NCBI RefSeq assembly: GCF_023476645.1
Contig: NZ_JAMCOJ010000002.1
Span: forward strand, 467,561-531,560
DNA length: 64,000 nucleotides
Direction: 5' to 3'
Origin: Cellulophaga sp. 20_2_10
Lineage (GTDB): Bacteria; Bacteroidota; Bacteroidia; Flavobacteriales; Flavobacteriaceae
The position numbers and the translations under genes were made by a program. Of the stretch, positions 18,523-27,216 are shown piece by piece; position 1 is the stretch's first letter, and every line of letters begins with the position of its first letter. The notes below the pieces were generated by a model. The model was given only the letters and a program-made list of their open reading frames with translations, ran no database searches and was not told the DNA's origin.

Positions 18523-19881
18523 ATGATGAAAAACAATTCAAACAATTGGGTAAACTTTCAAACTCCTAAATTAAATAATTTTCGGGTTAAACGTATTTTT
18601 TTAGGGGTATTAGCAGCAGGTTTTATTTCTTGTTCAAATGATGATTTACAAGATCCTGTGCCTTTAAACGATTCTAGTTCACTTTTAGATGAGGGCACTA
18701 GCGTAAAAGTACTAATGCTTAAAGAAAAAGATTTTTATACCCCGCCAACTAGTTATGCAGTAACAAAAAACTTAGTTAAAGATTATGGTGCTGATAAATT
18801 GTTTTCTACAGATGATAGTCAAAAACTGCAAAACGCAATTAATGATATCTCTGACAAAGGGGGAGGCAAGCTATTTATACCAAAAGGTAATTATTCTGTA
18901 TCTGATGTAAAGCTAAAATCTAACGTGCATGTTATAGTTAATGGCGAAGCGGTAATTAGACCATCTGTTAGGCCTAATACAAACAAAAACTATGCAATGT
19001 TTACCTTTGGTAAGGAGTCTGCAGTAGTAAAAAACGTTAGTTTTAGGAGTGCATCTTCAACTAAATTTACGGTAGATTTAACCAAGGCTAACAATCCAAA
19101 TGTTGCTGTATTTAATTTTAACAATGTAGAGAATTTTTCAATATCGGACTTTAGGGTAAAAGATAACTTAACTAAGTTCTCTTCTGTAACGATGGGAATT
19201 ACGGAGTTTAATAATAAATACTATTGGCCTAGAAATGGTGTTATTAAAAATGCAACTACATTAAACTCTGACTATGGGTACGGTTTGGTACAAATACAAG
19301 CGGCAAAAAATGTTTTGTATAAAGACCTAAGTGGCATTGGTGGTGTAACATTAAGACTAGAAACTGGTTGGACATTTATGAACGACTTACAAAAAGGAGG
19401 AGTAGAAGATATGTTTGGAGAAAATATTTCATGTACTAATGGCAATGCAGCAGTTATGGTTTCTCCGCACGCTATGCATAATGGTAAAGTATACGTAAAT
19501 GGTATAACAGCTAATAGTTGTGGCTTTGCTGTGCGTTTAGAGGGTGGTTTTGTTTCTAAAAAATACTCAACTCCAGGATTAACAGATGGTACTTTTAGTA
19601 ACGTAACTATTAATAATGTAAAGGCTACTTTTGGAACTAAAGATGCGCAATTAAAACCAAAGCATTATAAATATATGCCCTGTAATTTAAGGAGTTCAAT
19701 AGATGAAAACCCAATAGTTGCTGGCGGAGATTCTTATAACGGACCATCTATAAGTGCAGTTGTAAATACACCTAATTATGCTGTTACTTTAAATAAAAAT
19801 AGTGTTAAAGGTACTGGTTTTACAGAAGGTTATGTAATAGTAACGGATGCACAAGCTAAAACAGACGCAGAATGTAATTAA
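18523..19881 (+). CDS. GH82 iota-carrageenase-like right-handed beta-helix protein
   Basis: A 452-residue lipoprotein (FISC, Cys27) with a right-handed parallel beta-helix. From memory of the Alteromonas fortis iota-carrageenase CgiA, the core aligns without gaps over the active site: Gln257 corresponds to Q222 (chloride/water site), Glu280 in LRLETG to the proton donor E245, and His316 in SPHAMHNG to H281. The residue matching the base D247 is Gly282. Iota-carrageenases cut beta-1,4 bonds of iota-carrageenan with inversion. This one could be active with another base, have changed specificity, or only bind. It is transcribed alone behind a direct-repeat operator. The lipid anchor suggests the cell surface. 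Confidence 0.85.
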   Translation: MMKNNSNNWVNFQTPKLNNFRVKRIFLGVLAAGFISCSNDDLQDPVPLNDSSSLLDEGTSVKVLMLKEKDFYTPPTSYAVTKNLVKDYGADKLFSTDDSQKLQNAINDISDKGGGKLFIPKGNYSVSDVKLKSNVHVIVNGEAVIRPSVRPNTNKNYAMFTFGKESAVVKNVSFRSASSTKFTVDLTKANNPNVAVFNFNNVENFSISDFRVKDNLTKFSSVTMGITEFNNKYYWPRNGVIKNATTLNSDYGYGLVQIQAAKNVLYKDLSGIGGVTLRLETGWTFMNDLQKGGVEDMFGENISCTNGNAAVMVSPHAMHNGKVYVNGITANSCGFAVRLEGGFVSKKYSTPGLTDGTFSNVTINNVKATFGTKDAQLKPKHYKYMPCNLRSSIDENPIVAGGDSYNGPSISAVVNTPNYAVTLNKNSVKGTGFTEGYVIVTDAQAKTDAECN

Positions 19882-19936
19882 TTAAGAATATGTTTTTAAT
19901 AATGACTCTTAAATGAGTATTTAGTTTTAATTAATT

Positions 19937-19968
19937 AAACCAGAGCACTTAAATGTTCTGGTTTTTTT
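19937..19968 (+). terminator. Terminator after the GH82 gene
   Basis: Arms 19937-19947 (AAACCAGAGCA) and 19954-19964 pair with one G-T wobble around a 6-nt loop, followed by a run of T. It isolates GH82 as a single-gene unit. Confidence 0.8.
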
Positions 19969-20007
19969 GTAAAAAGTATGTTGCTTTAACTGGTAATGTG
20001 CGTTTAA

Positions 20008-20045
20008 TTTACTAATAAATACATATTGTAAACTACTAGGCACAT
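20008..20045 (+). promoter_or_regulatory. Tandem direct-repeat operator, copy 3 (before sulfatase 6)
   Basis: Half-sites 20008-20024 (TTTACTAATAAATACAT) and 20029-20045 (TAAACTACTAGGCACAT) match at 11 of 17 positions with a 21-bp period. The first half-site differs from that before GH82 at one base only. It ends 46 bp before the start codon. Confidence 0.65.
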
Positions 20046-20091
20046 TTGCTATAATGATATTAAAGATATTTACGCTAAACATTTTTATATT

Positions 20092-21504
20092 TTGAAAAGA
20101 GCAAACATTTACAAAAAGACCTTACTACTTGCTGCTGTCACTGGATTAGTTTTTACCTCTTGTAAAAATAAACCCAACCAAACAGCAGAAGTAACAGTAA
20201 AAGAAGAGGTAGTAAAAAATGAAAAACCAAATATTGTGCTATTATTTGTAGACGATTATGGTTGGTCTGACATTGGGTATAGAAACCAAACTTTTACTAC
20301 GCCTAACTTGGATAAATTTAAAAAAGAAAGTTTAGACTTTAATAGAGCATATATACCGACACCTACTTGTAGTCCAAGTAGGTTGTCTTTGCTTACGGGT
20401 AAAGAAGCAATTAGGTTGGGTATGCCAAGACATATTGCATTGGACAAAGATAATCCTGATGCCGAATATAATTTATGGCCTTCAGATCCTGTGCAAATGC
20501 CTTCTAGAAATTACTTGCCTTTAGAAGAAGTAACATATGCAGAACGTTTACAAGAATTAGGGTATTATAATATGTTTATTGGTAAATGGCATTTAGGGCA
20601 TCCAGGACGTTACCCAAAAGACCAAGGTTTTGATGCCGAATATGGAACCACAAACTCTGGACATCCAAAAAGTTACTATTACCCATTTTTTAAACAAGAA
20701 GATGATCCAAGAGGCTTTTTAAAGTCGGGAGTTAAAGAAGGAGATTATTTAACAGACGTGCTTACAGATGGCGCTGTTAATTTTATAAAAGACTATAATA
20801 AAGAAAAGCCATTTATGCTTTCGTTTTGGTATTATTCTGTTCACGGTCCGTCTATAGGTCGTAAAGATTTACTTAAAAAACACCAAGATGCAGGTCTAGA
20901 GGGTAAATACGCACACCACGCTGCTATGGTAGAAGCTATGGATGAGTCTGTTGGTCGTGTACGCAAAGCATTAGAAGAAAAAGGAATTGCAGATAACACG
21001 GTAATCATTGTACTATCAGACCAAGGTGGTGCGTATACAAATGCACCATTAAGTGGCGGTAAAAAAGGAGGTAATACTTTAGGTGAAGGTGGTGCTCGTG
21101 TACCATTACTAATAAATTATCCTGGAGTAACTAAAGCCAATACAGAGACAAATGTACCTGTGCAGTCTATAGATATTTATCCAACCTTAATAGAAATTGC
21201 ATCTGGTAAAAAATGTGAAGACACTCAAATTAACGGTGTTAGTTTACTTCCGGTTTTAAAAGGTGAAACACTAGAAAAACGAAATTTATATTTCTTTAGA
21301 AGTTATGAAGATCAATATGCCGCTGTAATGGCGGGCGATTTTAAACTTATAAAATACCATAGTGGTACATACCATTTATTTAATGTAGCTAAAGATATAA
21401 GCGAGCAAGATGATTTAATGGGTAAGGGGCTTCAAATAGAAGAAGAGCTTAAAAACGATCTTGCAAATTGGGAAAAAGAAGCTGTTCCTGTTTATTCAAA
21501 ATAG
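20092..21504 (+). CDS. Lipoprotein formylglycine sulfatase (S1), no. 6
   Basis: A 470-residue protein read from a TTG start at 20092; no ATG precedes the leader, and this start gives a proper lipoprotein signal (FTSC, Cys24). Asp pair at 54-55 (FVDDYGWSD), formylglycine site C93 in CSPSR, and a second metal motif LSDQGG in which Gln replaces the usual Asn. GKWHLGHPG is present. It opens a four-gene operon (three sulfatases and a GH2). Lipidation places it at the outer membrane or facing the periplasm. Substrate position unknown. Confidence 0.9.
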   Translation: MKRANIYKKTLLLAAVTGLVFTSCKNKPNQTAEVTVKEEVVKNEKPNIVLLFVDDYGWSDIGYRNQTFTTPNLDKFKKESLDFNRAYIPTPTCSPSRLSLLTGKEAIRLGMPRHIALDKDNPDAEYNLWPSDPVQMPSRNYLPLEEVTYAERLQELGYYNMFIGKWHLGHPGRYPKDQGFDAEYGTTNSGHPKSYYYPFFKQEDDPRGFLKSGVKEGDYLTDVLTDGAVNFIKDYNKEKPFMLSFWYYSVHGPSIGRKDLLKKHQDAGLEGKYAHHAAMVEAMDESVGRVRKALEEKGIADNTVIIVLSDQGGAYTNAPLSGGKKGGNTLGEGGARVPLLINYPGVTKANTETNVPVQSIDIYPTLIEIASGKKCEDTQINGVSLLPVLKGETLEKRNLYFFRSYEDQYAAVMAGDFKLIKYHSGTYHLFNVAKDISEQDDLMGKGLQIEEELKNDLANWEKEAVPVYSK

Positions 21505-21516
21505 AATATTAGATTT

Positions 21517-22938
21517 ATGAAAAACCTTATTTTATCAATCTTTATACTTGCAATTTGTATTTCTTGCGGTTCTAAAGATAAAAAAGACCTTGCTTTAACT
21601 GATAAAGAACCTAAAGAAACCCCTCAAACTAAAAAGCCAAATATTATATTTTTATTGGCTGATGATATGGGCTATGGTGAGCTAGGTTCTTACGGTCAAA
21701 AAGTAATTAAAACTCCGTTTTTAGATAGTTTAGCATCTGTAGGTATGCGCTTTACAGATTTTTATGCAGGTACATCTGTATGTTCACCATCTAGAGCTGT
21801 GTTAATGACGGGTCTACACACAGGCCACGTTAGTATTCGTGGTAATAAAGGAGAATATCCTAATAAATATGATAGAGTACCTTTAAAAAAGTCTGAAAAA
21901 ACAATAGGAGAAATGCTACAGCAATCTGGCTACCAAACAGCTATGATTGGAAAATGGCATTTAGGAGTGCCCGAAGATGTATCTACTTGGGCAAAAGGCA
22001 GAGGTTTTACGTATGCTGTACAAGAACAATGGGGAGAAGATGCTAACGGTAATGAGATAGATGAACGTGTACACTGGGTAAACAACAATCAGGATTCTAT
22101 TTTTTACAACTACAATAACTACAGCTGTCTAGATGAGTTTAGAACCAACTTTGCATTAGAGTATTTAGATAAAAAGGACGCTAGTAAACCTTTTTTCTTA
22201 TACATGTCTTATAGAACACCACACGCACACGAGTTCTTTTTAAGTAAAAATGATTTGTATACTGATAAAATAGAGGAATGGCCAGAGATAGAGCGCAGAC
22301 ATGCAGCGCGTATAACAATGTTAGATGCACAAATAAAACGCTTGTTTACTAAACTAAAAGAAAGTGGCGAGTTAGATAATACGTTAATTGTGTTTTCTAG
22401 TGATAACGGACCAACCAATGAAAATCATCATGATTATACCTTTTTTAATAGTTCTGGTAATTTAAATGGCTACAAAAGAGATGTGTATGAGGGTGGCGTA
22501 AGAGTACCAATGATAGCTTATTGGAAAGAAAAAATAAAAGGAGGAACTACAAGTAACCATCCTAGTACTTTTTACGATGTTATGCCAACTTTGGCAGAAG
22601 TAGCAACGGCAAAAGTGCCAAATAAAACAGACGGAATTTCTTTTTTGCCAGAACTTTTGGGCAAAAAACAAGCAAAACATAATTTTTTATATTGGGAAAT
22701 TCAAGAAGGCAGATCAGTAAAAGGGTACAGGCAGGCGACAAGGTTTGGTAGTTGGAAAGCAGTACGTTACAAAGATAATTATCACACAGAATTGTATAAT
22801 TTAGATACAGATTTGTTTGAGAAAAATGACGTATCTGCGCAGTATCCAGAAATTGTAGAAAAGGCAAATAAAATATTAAAAGAACAAAGTGTACCAATAG
22901 CGCATTATCCATTTTCTGGTGGCGTATTTAAAAAGTAA
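21517..22938 (+). CDS. Lipoprotein formylglycine sulfatase (S1), no. 7
   Basis: A 473-residue lipoprotein (CISC, Cys17) with Asp pair at 49-50 (LADDMGYGE), formylglycine site C89 in CSPSR, GKWHLGVP and SSDNGP metal motif. It belongs to the same branch as nos. 5 and 10, sharing GLHTGH, RGNKG and the DVYEGGVR segment. It follows no. 6 by 12 nt. The next gene starts 4 nt after its stop. The three related copies in separate operons suggest specialisation on different oligosaccharides. Confidence 0.92.
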   Translation: MKNLILSIFILAICISCGSKDKKDLALTDKEPKETPQTKKPNIIFLLADDMGYGELGSYGQKVIKTPFLDSLASVGMRFTDFYAGTSVCSPSRAVLMTGLHTGHVSIRGNKGEYPNKYDRVPLKKSEKTIGEMLQQSGYQTAMIGKWHLGVPEDVSTWAKGRGFTYAVQEQWGEDANGNEIDERVHWVNNNQDSIFYNYNNYSCLDEFRTNFALEYLDKKDASKPFFLYMSYRTPHAHEFFLSKNDLYTDKIEEWPEIERRHAARITMLDAQIKRLFTKLKESGELDNTLIVFSSDNGPTNENHHDYTFFNSSGNLNGYKRDVYEGGVRVPMIAYWKEKIKGGTTSNHPSTFYDVMPTLAEVATAKVPNKTDGISFLPELLGKKQAKHNFLYWEIQEGRSVKGYRQATRFGSWKAVRYKDNYHTELYNLDTDLFEKNDVSAQYPEIVEKANKILKEQSVPIAHYPFSGGVFKK

Positions 22939-22942
22939 AACT

Positions 22943-24481
22943 ATGATAAAAGTTAAAGAAATTTTATGGTGTGTAGCATTGGCTTTGCTGCTAATGGCTT
23001 GCGGTGGTAAAACCGATAAAAAAGTGGCTGTTGTAGAAACACCTACAGAAGCTAAAAAACCAAATATTATTTGGATAATGGCGGAAGATATGAGTACTGA
23101 CTTAGCCTGTTATGGTATGCCAGACGTTAAAACTCCGTTTTTGGATAAAATGGCAAAAGAGGGAGTGCTTTTTACCAATGCTTTTGTTACAAATCCTATC
23201 TGTTCTCCTAGTAGATCTTCTATGATGATTGGTACACATCAACTAAAAACAAATACTCATAATCACCGTAGTAATAGAGAGGTTCCCTTAGATCCACAAT
23301 TTACACCTTTTACTAAATTATTAAGAGATGCTGGTTATACTACCATTTTGGGGAACCATGCTGTTTTAAATAAAGGAAGAAAAATAGATGTAAATTTTAA
23401 GCATGAAGCTATTGGTGCTTGGGACGGAAAAACTCAATTTGGATTGTTTGATAAATACGATACCATTGAAAAATCTGATCAACCATTTTTTGCTCAAATA
23501 CAATTGCAAGTGACACACAGAGGAGAATGGTGGGATAGAATTAGAGAAGAATCTAAACACCCAGTAAATCCTGAAACGCTTACATTGCCTCCTTATATGG
23601 CAGACCATCCTGCAGTACGCTTAGATTGGGCTAAATATTTAGACCAAATAGAATATATGGATAGTGAGGTTGGTATGCTGTTTAAAGAATTAGAAGATAA
23701 AGGATTAGCAGATAATACTATTGTAATTTTTATAGGCGATAACGGTCGTTGTAATATTCGTGGTAAAGGCTATTTACAAGATCCGGGTTTACGTATTCCT
23801 TTGTTAGTACATTACCCTGCTAAATTTAAAGGGAATAAGGTAAGAAAAGATGTTATTAGTGCAACAGATATAACGGCAAGTATTATAGATTTTGCAGGTA
23901 TACCAGTACCAAGTTATATGACAGGTTCACCTATTTTTAGTGATAATTTTAATAGAGAATACAATTATGCAGCTAGAGATTTATGGGATGAAATTGTAGA
24001 AAAATCTAGGTCTGTTACAACAACGGAATGGTCTTACATACGTAATGATATGCCAGAGGTTCCTTATGATGCCCACCAAGCATATTTAGAGTTTTATAGG
24101 CCAGCTGTGCACGTAATGCGTACGCTTTATAAAGAAGGAAAGTTAAACGAGAATCAGGCTCCGTTTTTTGCGCCTACAAAACCAAAAGAAGAACTATACC
24201 ATTTAACAGAAGATCCTAATGAATTGGTAAATTTAGCCGAAGATCCAAAATATGCAGATGTGTTAGAAAAATTGCGTAATAAAACAGCCGTTTTTGATGA
24301 GCAGATGAAACCTGTTAGTGCTATTTATGATCCTATACTAACAAATGGACCAGAACTAATTGCTTGGGTTAAAAAAGAAAAACCAGAAGAATATAAAAAA
24401 ATGCTTGCTGGAGCAGAAATAGGGCATAAAAAAATGAATAAGGAATACAGAGCAGCTTTAAAAAAGGCAAATAAAAAATAA
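22943..24481 (+). CDS. Lipoprotein formylglycine sulfatase (S1), no. 8
   Basis: I start this gene at the ATG at 22943 (512 residues), not at the in-frame GTG at 22919, because the ATG gives a clean lipoprotein leader (LLLMAC, Cys20) and avoids overlap with no. 7. The formylglycine site is C87 in CSPSR. The first metal pair is Glu-Asp (MAEDM, residues 48-49), unlike most neighbours. The second metal site is GDNGR. The histidine of the usual GKWH segment is replaced by GNHAVL. A Lys-rich C-terminal tail of about 80 residues is added. These differences mark a distinct S1 subfamily. Confidence 0.9.
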   Translation: MIKVKEILWCVALALLLMACGGKTDKKVAVVETPTEAKKPNIIWIMAEDMSTDLACYGMPDVKTPFLDKMAKEGVLFTNAFVTNPICSPSRSSMMIGTHQLKTNTHNHRSNREVPLDPQFTPFTKLLRDAGYTTILGNHAVLNKGRKIDVNFKHEAIGAWDGKTQFGLFDKYDTIEKSDQPFFAQIQLQVTHRGEWWDRIREESKHPVNPETLTLPPYMADHPAVRLDWAKYLDQIEYMDSEVGMLFKELEDKGLADNTIVIFIGDNGRCNIRGKGYLQDPGLRIPLLVHYPAKFKGNKVRKDVISATDITASIIDFAGIPVPSYMTGSPIFSDNFNREYNYAARDLWDEIVEKSRSVTTTEWSYIRNDMPEVPYDAHQAYLEFYRPAVHVMRTLYKEGKLNENQAPFFAPTKPKEELYHLTEDPNELVNLAEDPKYADVLEKLRNKTAVFDEQMKPVSAIYDPILTNGPELIAWVKKEKPEEYKKMLAGAEIGHKKMNKEYRAALKKANKK

Positions 24482-24493
24482 GAATTACCAAAA

Positions 24494-26839
24494 ATGAATT
24501 ACCTGAAAACCAAAACTGCTTTTACTCTTTTTGTTTTATTAGTAGCTGTTGCAGTGCAGTCTTGCACAAAAGATGTGCCTACTACAATAGCTATAAATAA
24601 AGATTGGAAGTTTAAAATAATAGACGAATCTAAAGTAGCAGCCAAAGACTTGGCTACAGCAGAATTTAATGATAAAGATTGGCAAAGTGTACAATTGCCA
24701 CATACGGCAAATATAGAGCCACTGATTGTTAATAACCAATGGCAAGGCATATGTTGGTATAGAAGAACAATTGCTATTTCTAATGATGATGCTAATAAAA
24801 AGGTGTTTTTTGAGCTAGAAGCGGCAATGAATTTTTCAAAAATTTGGGTGAACGGAAAATTAGTTTCTGAACACCACGGTGGATATTTACCAATAGCTTT
24901 AGACTTATCGGACTATATAAAAGCAGGAGAAAATTCTATTGCTATTAGACTAGATAATACAGATAATGAAATTACAGGGCCAAAGCCATTAAAACGGTTA
25001 GACTTTAATATGTATGGTGGTTTGTATAGAAATGCAAAGTTATCAGTTAAAGAAAATGTGTATATTTCTAATGCTGTATTGGCCAATAAAGTTGCGGGTG
25101 GTGGTATTTTTATTACCTACCCAAAGGTTAATACATCTTCTTCTTTGGTAAACATTAAAACAAATGTTGCTAATGATAGTAATGAGGAGCAAAGTATTAC
25201 CGTAGTACAAAGTATACTTAAAAATGGTAAAGTAGTAAAAGAAAATACATCAGATAAAATAACTGTTGCAGCCACTAAAAGTACAGATCATATTGTACAG
25301 TTAGCTATAGATAGTCCTGACTTATGGTCACCAGACAACCCTAATTTGTATGAGTTAGAAACTAAAATACAAGTAAAAGGTAAAACAGTAGATGTACAAA
25401 AAACGAAATTTGGTATTCGTGTTTTTGAGTTTATAGAAAACCAACTATATGTAAACGGTGAAAAAACATTTTTACGTGGTGTAAATAGGCACCAAGAGTA
25501 TCCTTTTATAGGGTATGCCTTGTCTAACAACGCACAATACCGTGATGCTAAAAAAATAAAAGATGCTGGTTTTAATTACATAAGATTATCACACTACCCG
25601 CAATCTCCAGCTTTTTTAGATGCTTGTGATGAGCTTGGTTTGGTTGTTATAGACGCCATTATGGGTTGGCAATATTATAATGATACAGATGCTTTTAGAG
25701 AATATTGTTACCGTTCTGCATCAGAATTAATACGAAGAGATAGGAACAGACCATCTGTTTTGGCTTGGGAAGTATCTTTAAATGAGACCAAGATGCCTAT
25801 TTTCTTTATGGAGGAATTAAATAAAATAGTACATGCAGAATATCCTGGAGACAATGTATATTCTTGTGGTTGGATGGATGATGTGTATGATATTTATTTA
25901 CAAGCGCGCCAGCACAGAATTATGCATCCACATGCACTAAAAGATAAGCCATACTCTGTATCTGAATATGGAGATTGGGAATACTACTCTAACAACGCAG
26001 GTTTAAATCAGCATAAATTACCAAAAGATATTAGACTAGAAAAGAGTAGTAGGCAGTTAAGAGCAGATGGCGAAGTTAGATTGTTACAACAAGCTTACAA
26101 TTTACAAGAATCTCATAATGATAATTTAACAACACCAGCGTATTCAGATAGTTATTGGGTGATGTATGACTACAACCGTGGGTACCATAATGATATTGAA
26201 GCTTCAGGTATTATGGATATTTTTAGGTTGCCAAAATTTGGGTATTATTTTTACCAAAGTCAGCAAAGTTTTCATCAAAAAAAGGTATTAAAGATAGCAA
26301 CGTACTGGAATAATAATTCGCCTACAGATGTAAAAGTATTTTCTAATGTAGATGAAGTTAAGTTGTTTTTAAATGATGAATTAATAGCAACGCAAAAACC
26401 AGATCAAGATCGTATATCTACAAAACTTACACACCCACCGTTTACATTTAAATTAGGGTCTTTCTCTGCCGGAACTCTAATGGCTAAAGGATTTGTTAAC
26501 GGAGAACAAGTTGCAGAAGATACTGTAAAAACACCAGAAAAGGCTACTAAATTAAAAATTTGGGTAGATGAGAGTACTAGACCTGCTGAGGCAAATGTAA
26601 ACGATGTTTTATTTGTATACATAGCTGCGGTAGACGCCAATGGTACGGTAATACCAGATTTTAATGGCGCAATAGATATTACAGTAGGTAATGGATTAGA
26701 AGTTTTAAATGTAGAAGCAATAACAGCTGAAGCTGGTATTGCTACGGCAGTTGTAAAGGTTGGAGCAGAATCGGGATCCGTACCAGTAAGTGCACTATCT
26801 AACACCTTAAAAGGTACTTATGATTTTATGATAAAATAG
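24494..26839 (+). CDS. GH2 glycoside hydrolase with extra C-terminal Ig-like domains, no. 2
   Basis: A 781-residue lipoprotein (AVQSC, Cys24) with GH2 jelly roll (about 35-195), Ig-like domain (200-310) and TIM barrel (315-600). The acid/base is Glu431 in VSLNET and the nucleophile Glu491 in VSEYGDW. After the barrel come a DUF4982-like domain and an Ig-like domain (to the end). It is longer than the first GH2 and only moderately similar, so it probably attacks another beta-galactoside or a different chain context. It is the last gene of its operon and is followed by a terminator. Confidence 0.88.
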   Translation: MNYLKTKTAFTLFVLLVAVAVQSCTKDVPTTIAINKDWKFKIIDESKVAAKDLATAEFNDKDWQSVQLPHTANIEPLIVNNQWQGICWYRRTIAISNDDANKKVFFELEAAMNFSKIWVNGKLVSEHHGGYLPIALDLSDYIKAGENSIAIRLDNTDNEITGPKPLKRLDFNMYGGLYRNAKLSVKENVYISNAVLANKVAGGGIFITYPKVNTSSSLVNIKTNVANDSNEEQSITVVQSILKNGKVVKENTSDKITVAATKSTDHIVQLAIDSPDLWSPDNPNLYELETKIQVKGKTVDVQKTKFGIRVFEFIENQLYVNGEKTFLRGVNRHQEYPFIGYALSNNAQYRDAKKIKDAGFNYIRLSHYPQSPAFLDACDELGLVVIDAIMGWQYYNDTDAFREYCYRSASELIRRDRNRPSVLAWEVSLNETKMPIFFMEELNKIVHAEYPGDNVYSCGWMDDVYDIYLQARQHRIMHPHALKDKPYSVSEYGDWEYYSNNAGLNQHKLPKDIRLEKSSRQLRADGEVRLLQQAYNLQESHNDNLTTPAYSDSYWVMYDYNRGYHNDIEASGIMDIFRLPKFGYYFYQSQQSFHQKKVLKIATYWNNNSPTDVKVFSNVDEVKLFLNDELIATQKPDQDRISTKLTHPPFTFKLGSFSAGTLMAKGFVNGEQVAEDTVKTPEKATKLKIWVDESTRPAEANVNDVLFVYIAAVDANGTVIPDFNGAIDITVGNGLEVLNVEAITAEAGIATAVVKVGAESGSVPVSALSNTLKGTYDFMIK

Positions 26840-26870
26840 TCTGTAGGGAAAAACATTCTGTTGATAAAAG

Positions 26871-26914
26871 ACAGTTTCTAAGGGGATTAATTCCTTTTTA
26901 GAAGCTGTTTTTTT
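26871..26914 (+). terminator. Terminator after the second GH2 gene
   Basis: Arms 26871-26881 (ACAGTTTCTAA) and 26898-26908 pair with one wobble, followed by T at 26908-26914. It begins 31 nt after the stop of the GH2 gene. Confidence 0.75.
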
Positions 26915-27122
26915 AGTTTTAGATTCAACCTAAAAGGGCTTTTTTTAATGCCTTAGCAAAGATGATATGCTTTTTACGGTATTTTCGCAAAATTTGGAGG
27001 TTATATTGTAAATCTGCCATACGTTTTATTCGGCTTAAATGCCGTTTTTATCCCTTTTAAATTAAAAAAAATAAAAGTAATTTCAATTGTAATGTATTGA
27101 TATTGTAGTTTTTAGGTGTTGT

Positions 27123-27160
27123 TTTACGGAAAGATACATTTGATTTACGGGTATAGACAA
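27123..27160 (+). promoter_or_regulatory. Tandem direct-repeat operator, copy 4 (before GH110-SusCD)
   Basis: Half-sites 27123-27139 (TTTACGGAAAGATACAT) and 27144-27160 (TTTACGGGTATAGACAA) match at 12 of 17 positions with a 21-bp period, ending 56 bp before the GH110 start. The TTTACGG beginning is identical in both halves. TACATTTG at 27135-27142 also resembles a -7 element but overlaps the site. Confidence 0.68.
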
Positions 27161-27216
27161 AGTTATTGCATAAAAACTGCAACTTTATGAAACAATTAAC
27201 ATACTATCAGTAAATA

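Larger units (their letters stand above)
26840..27216. other. 377-bp intergenic region before the GH110-SusCD operon
   Basis: It contains the GH2 terminator, a small possible hairpin near 27031-27050 (CGGC / GCCG with a following T run) and, close to the downstream gene, the fourth direct-repeat operator. I see no ORF, RNA gene or other structure in the remainder. Confidence 0.6.

Noticed and set aside
18523-19881. GH28 polygalacturonase reading of the beta-helix protein
   Set aside because: GH28 motifs (NTD, DD, GHG, RIK) are missing, while Gln257, Glu280 and His316 fit GH82 in order and spacing.
26404-26805. 133-codon - strand ORF within the second GH2
   Set aside because: Shadow of the GH2 C-terminal domains, whose coding frame is well supported.
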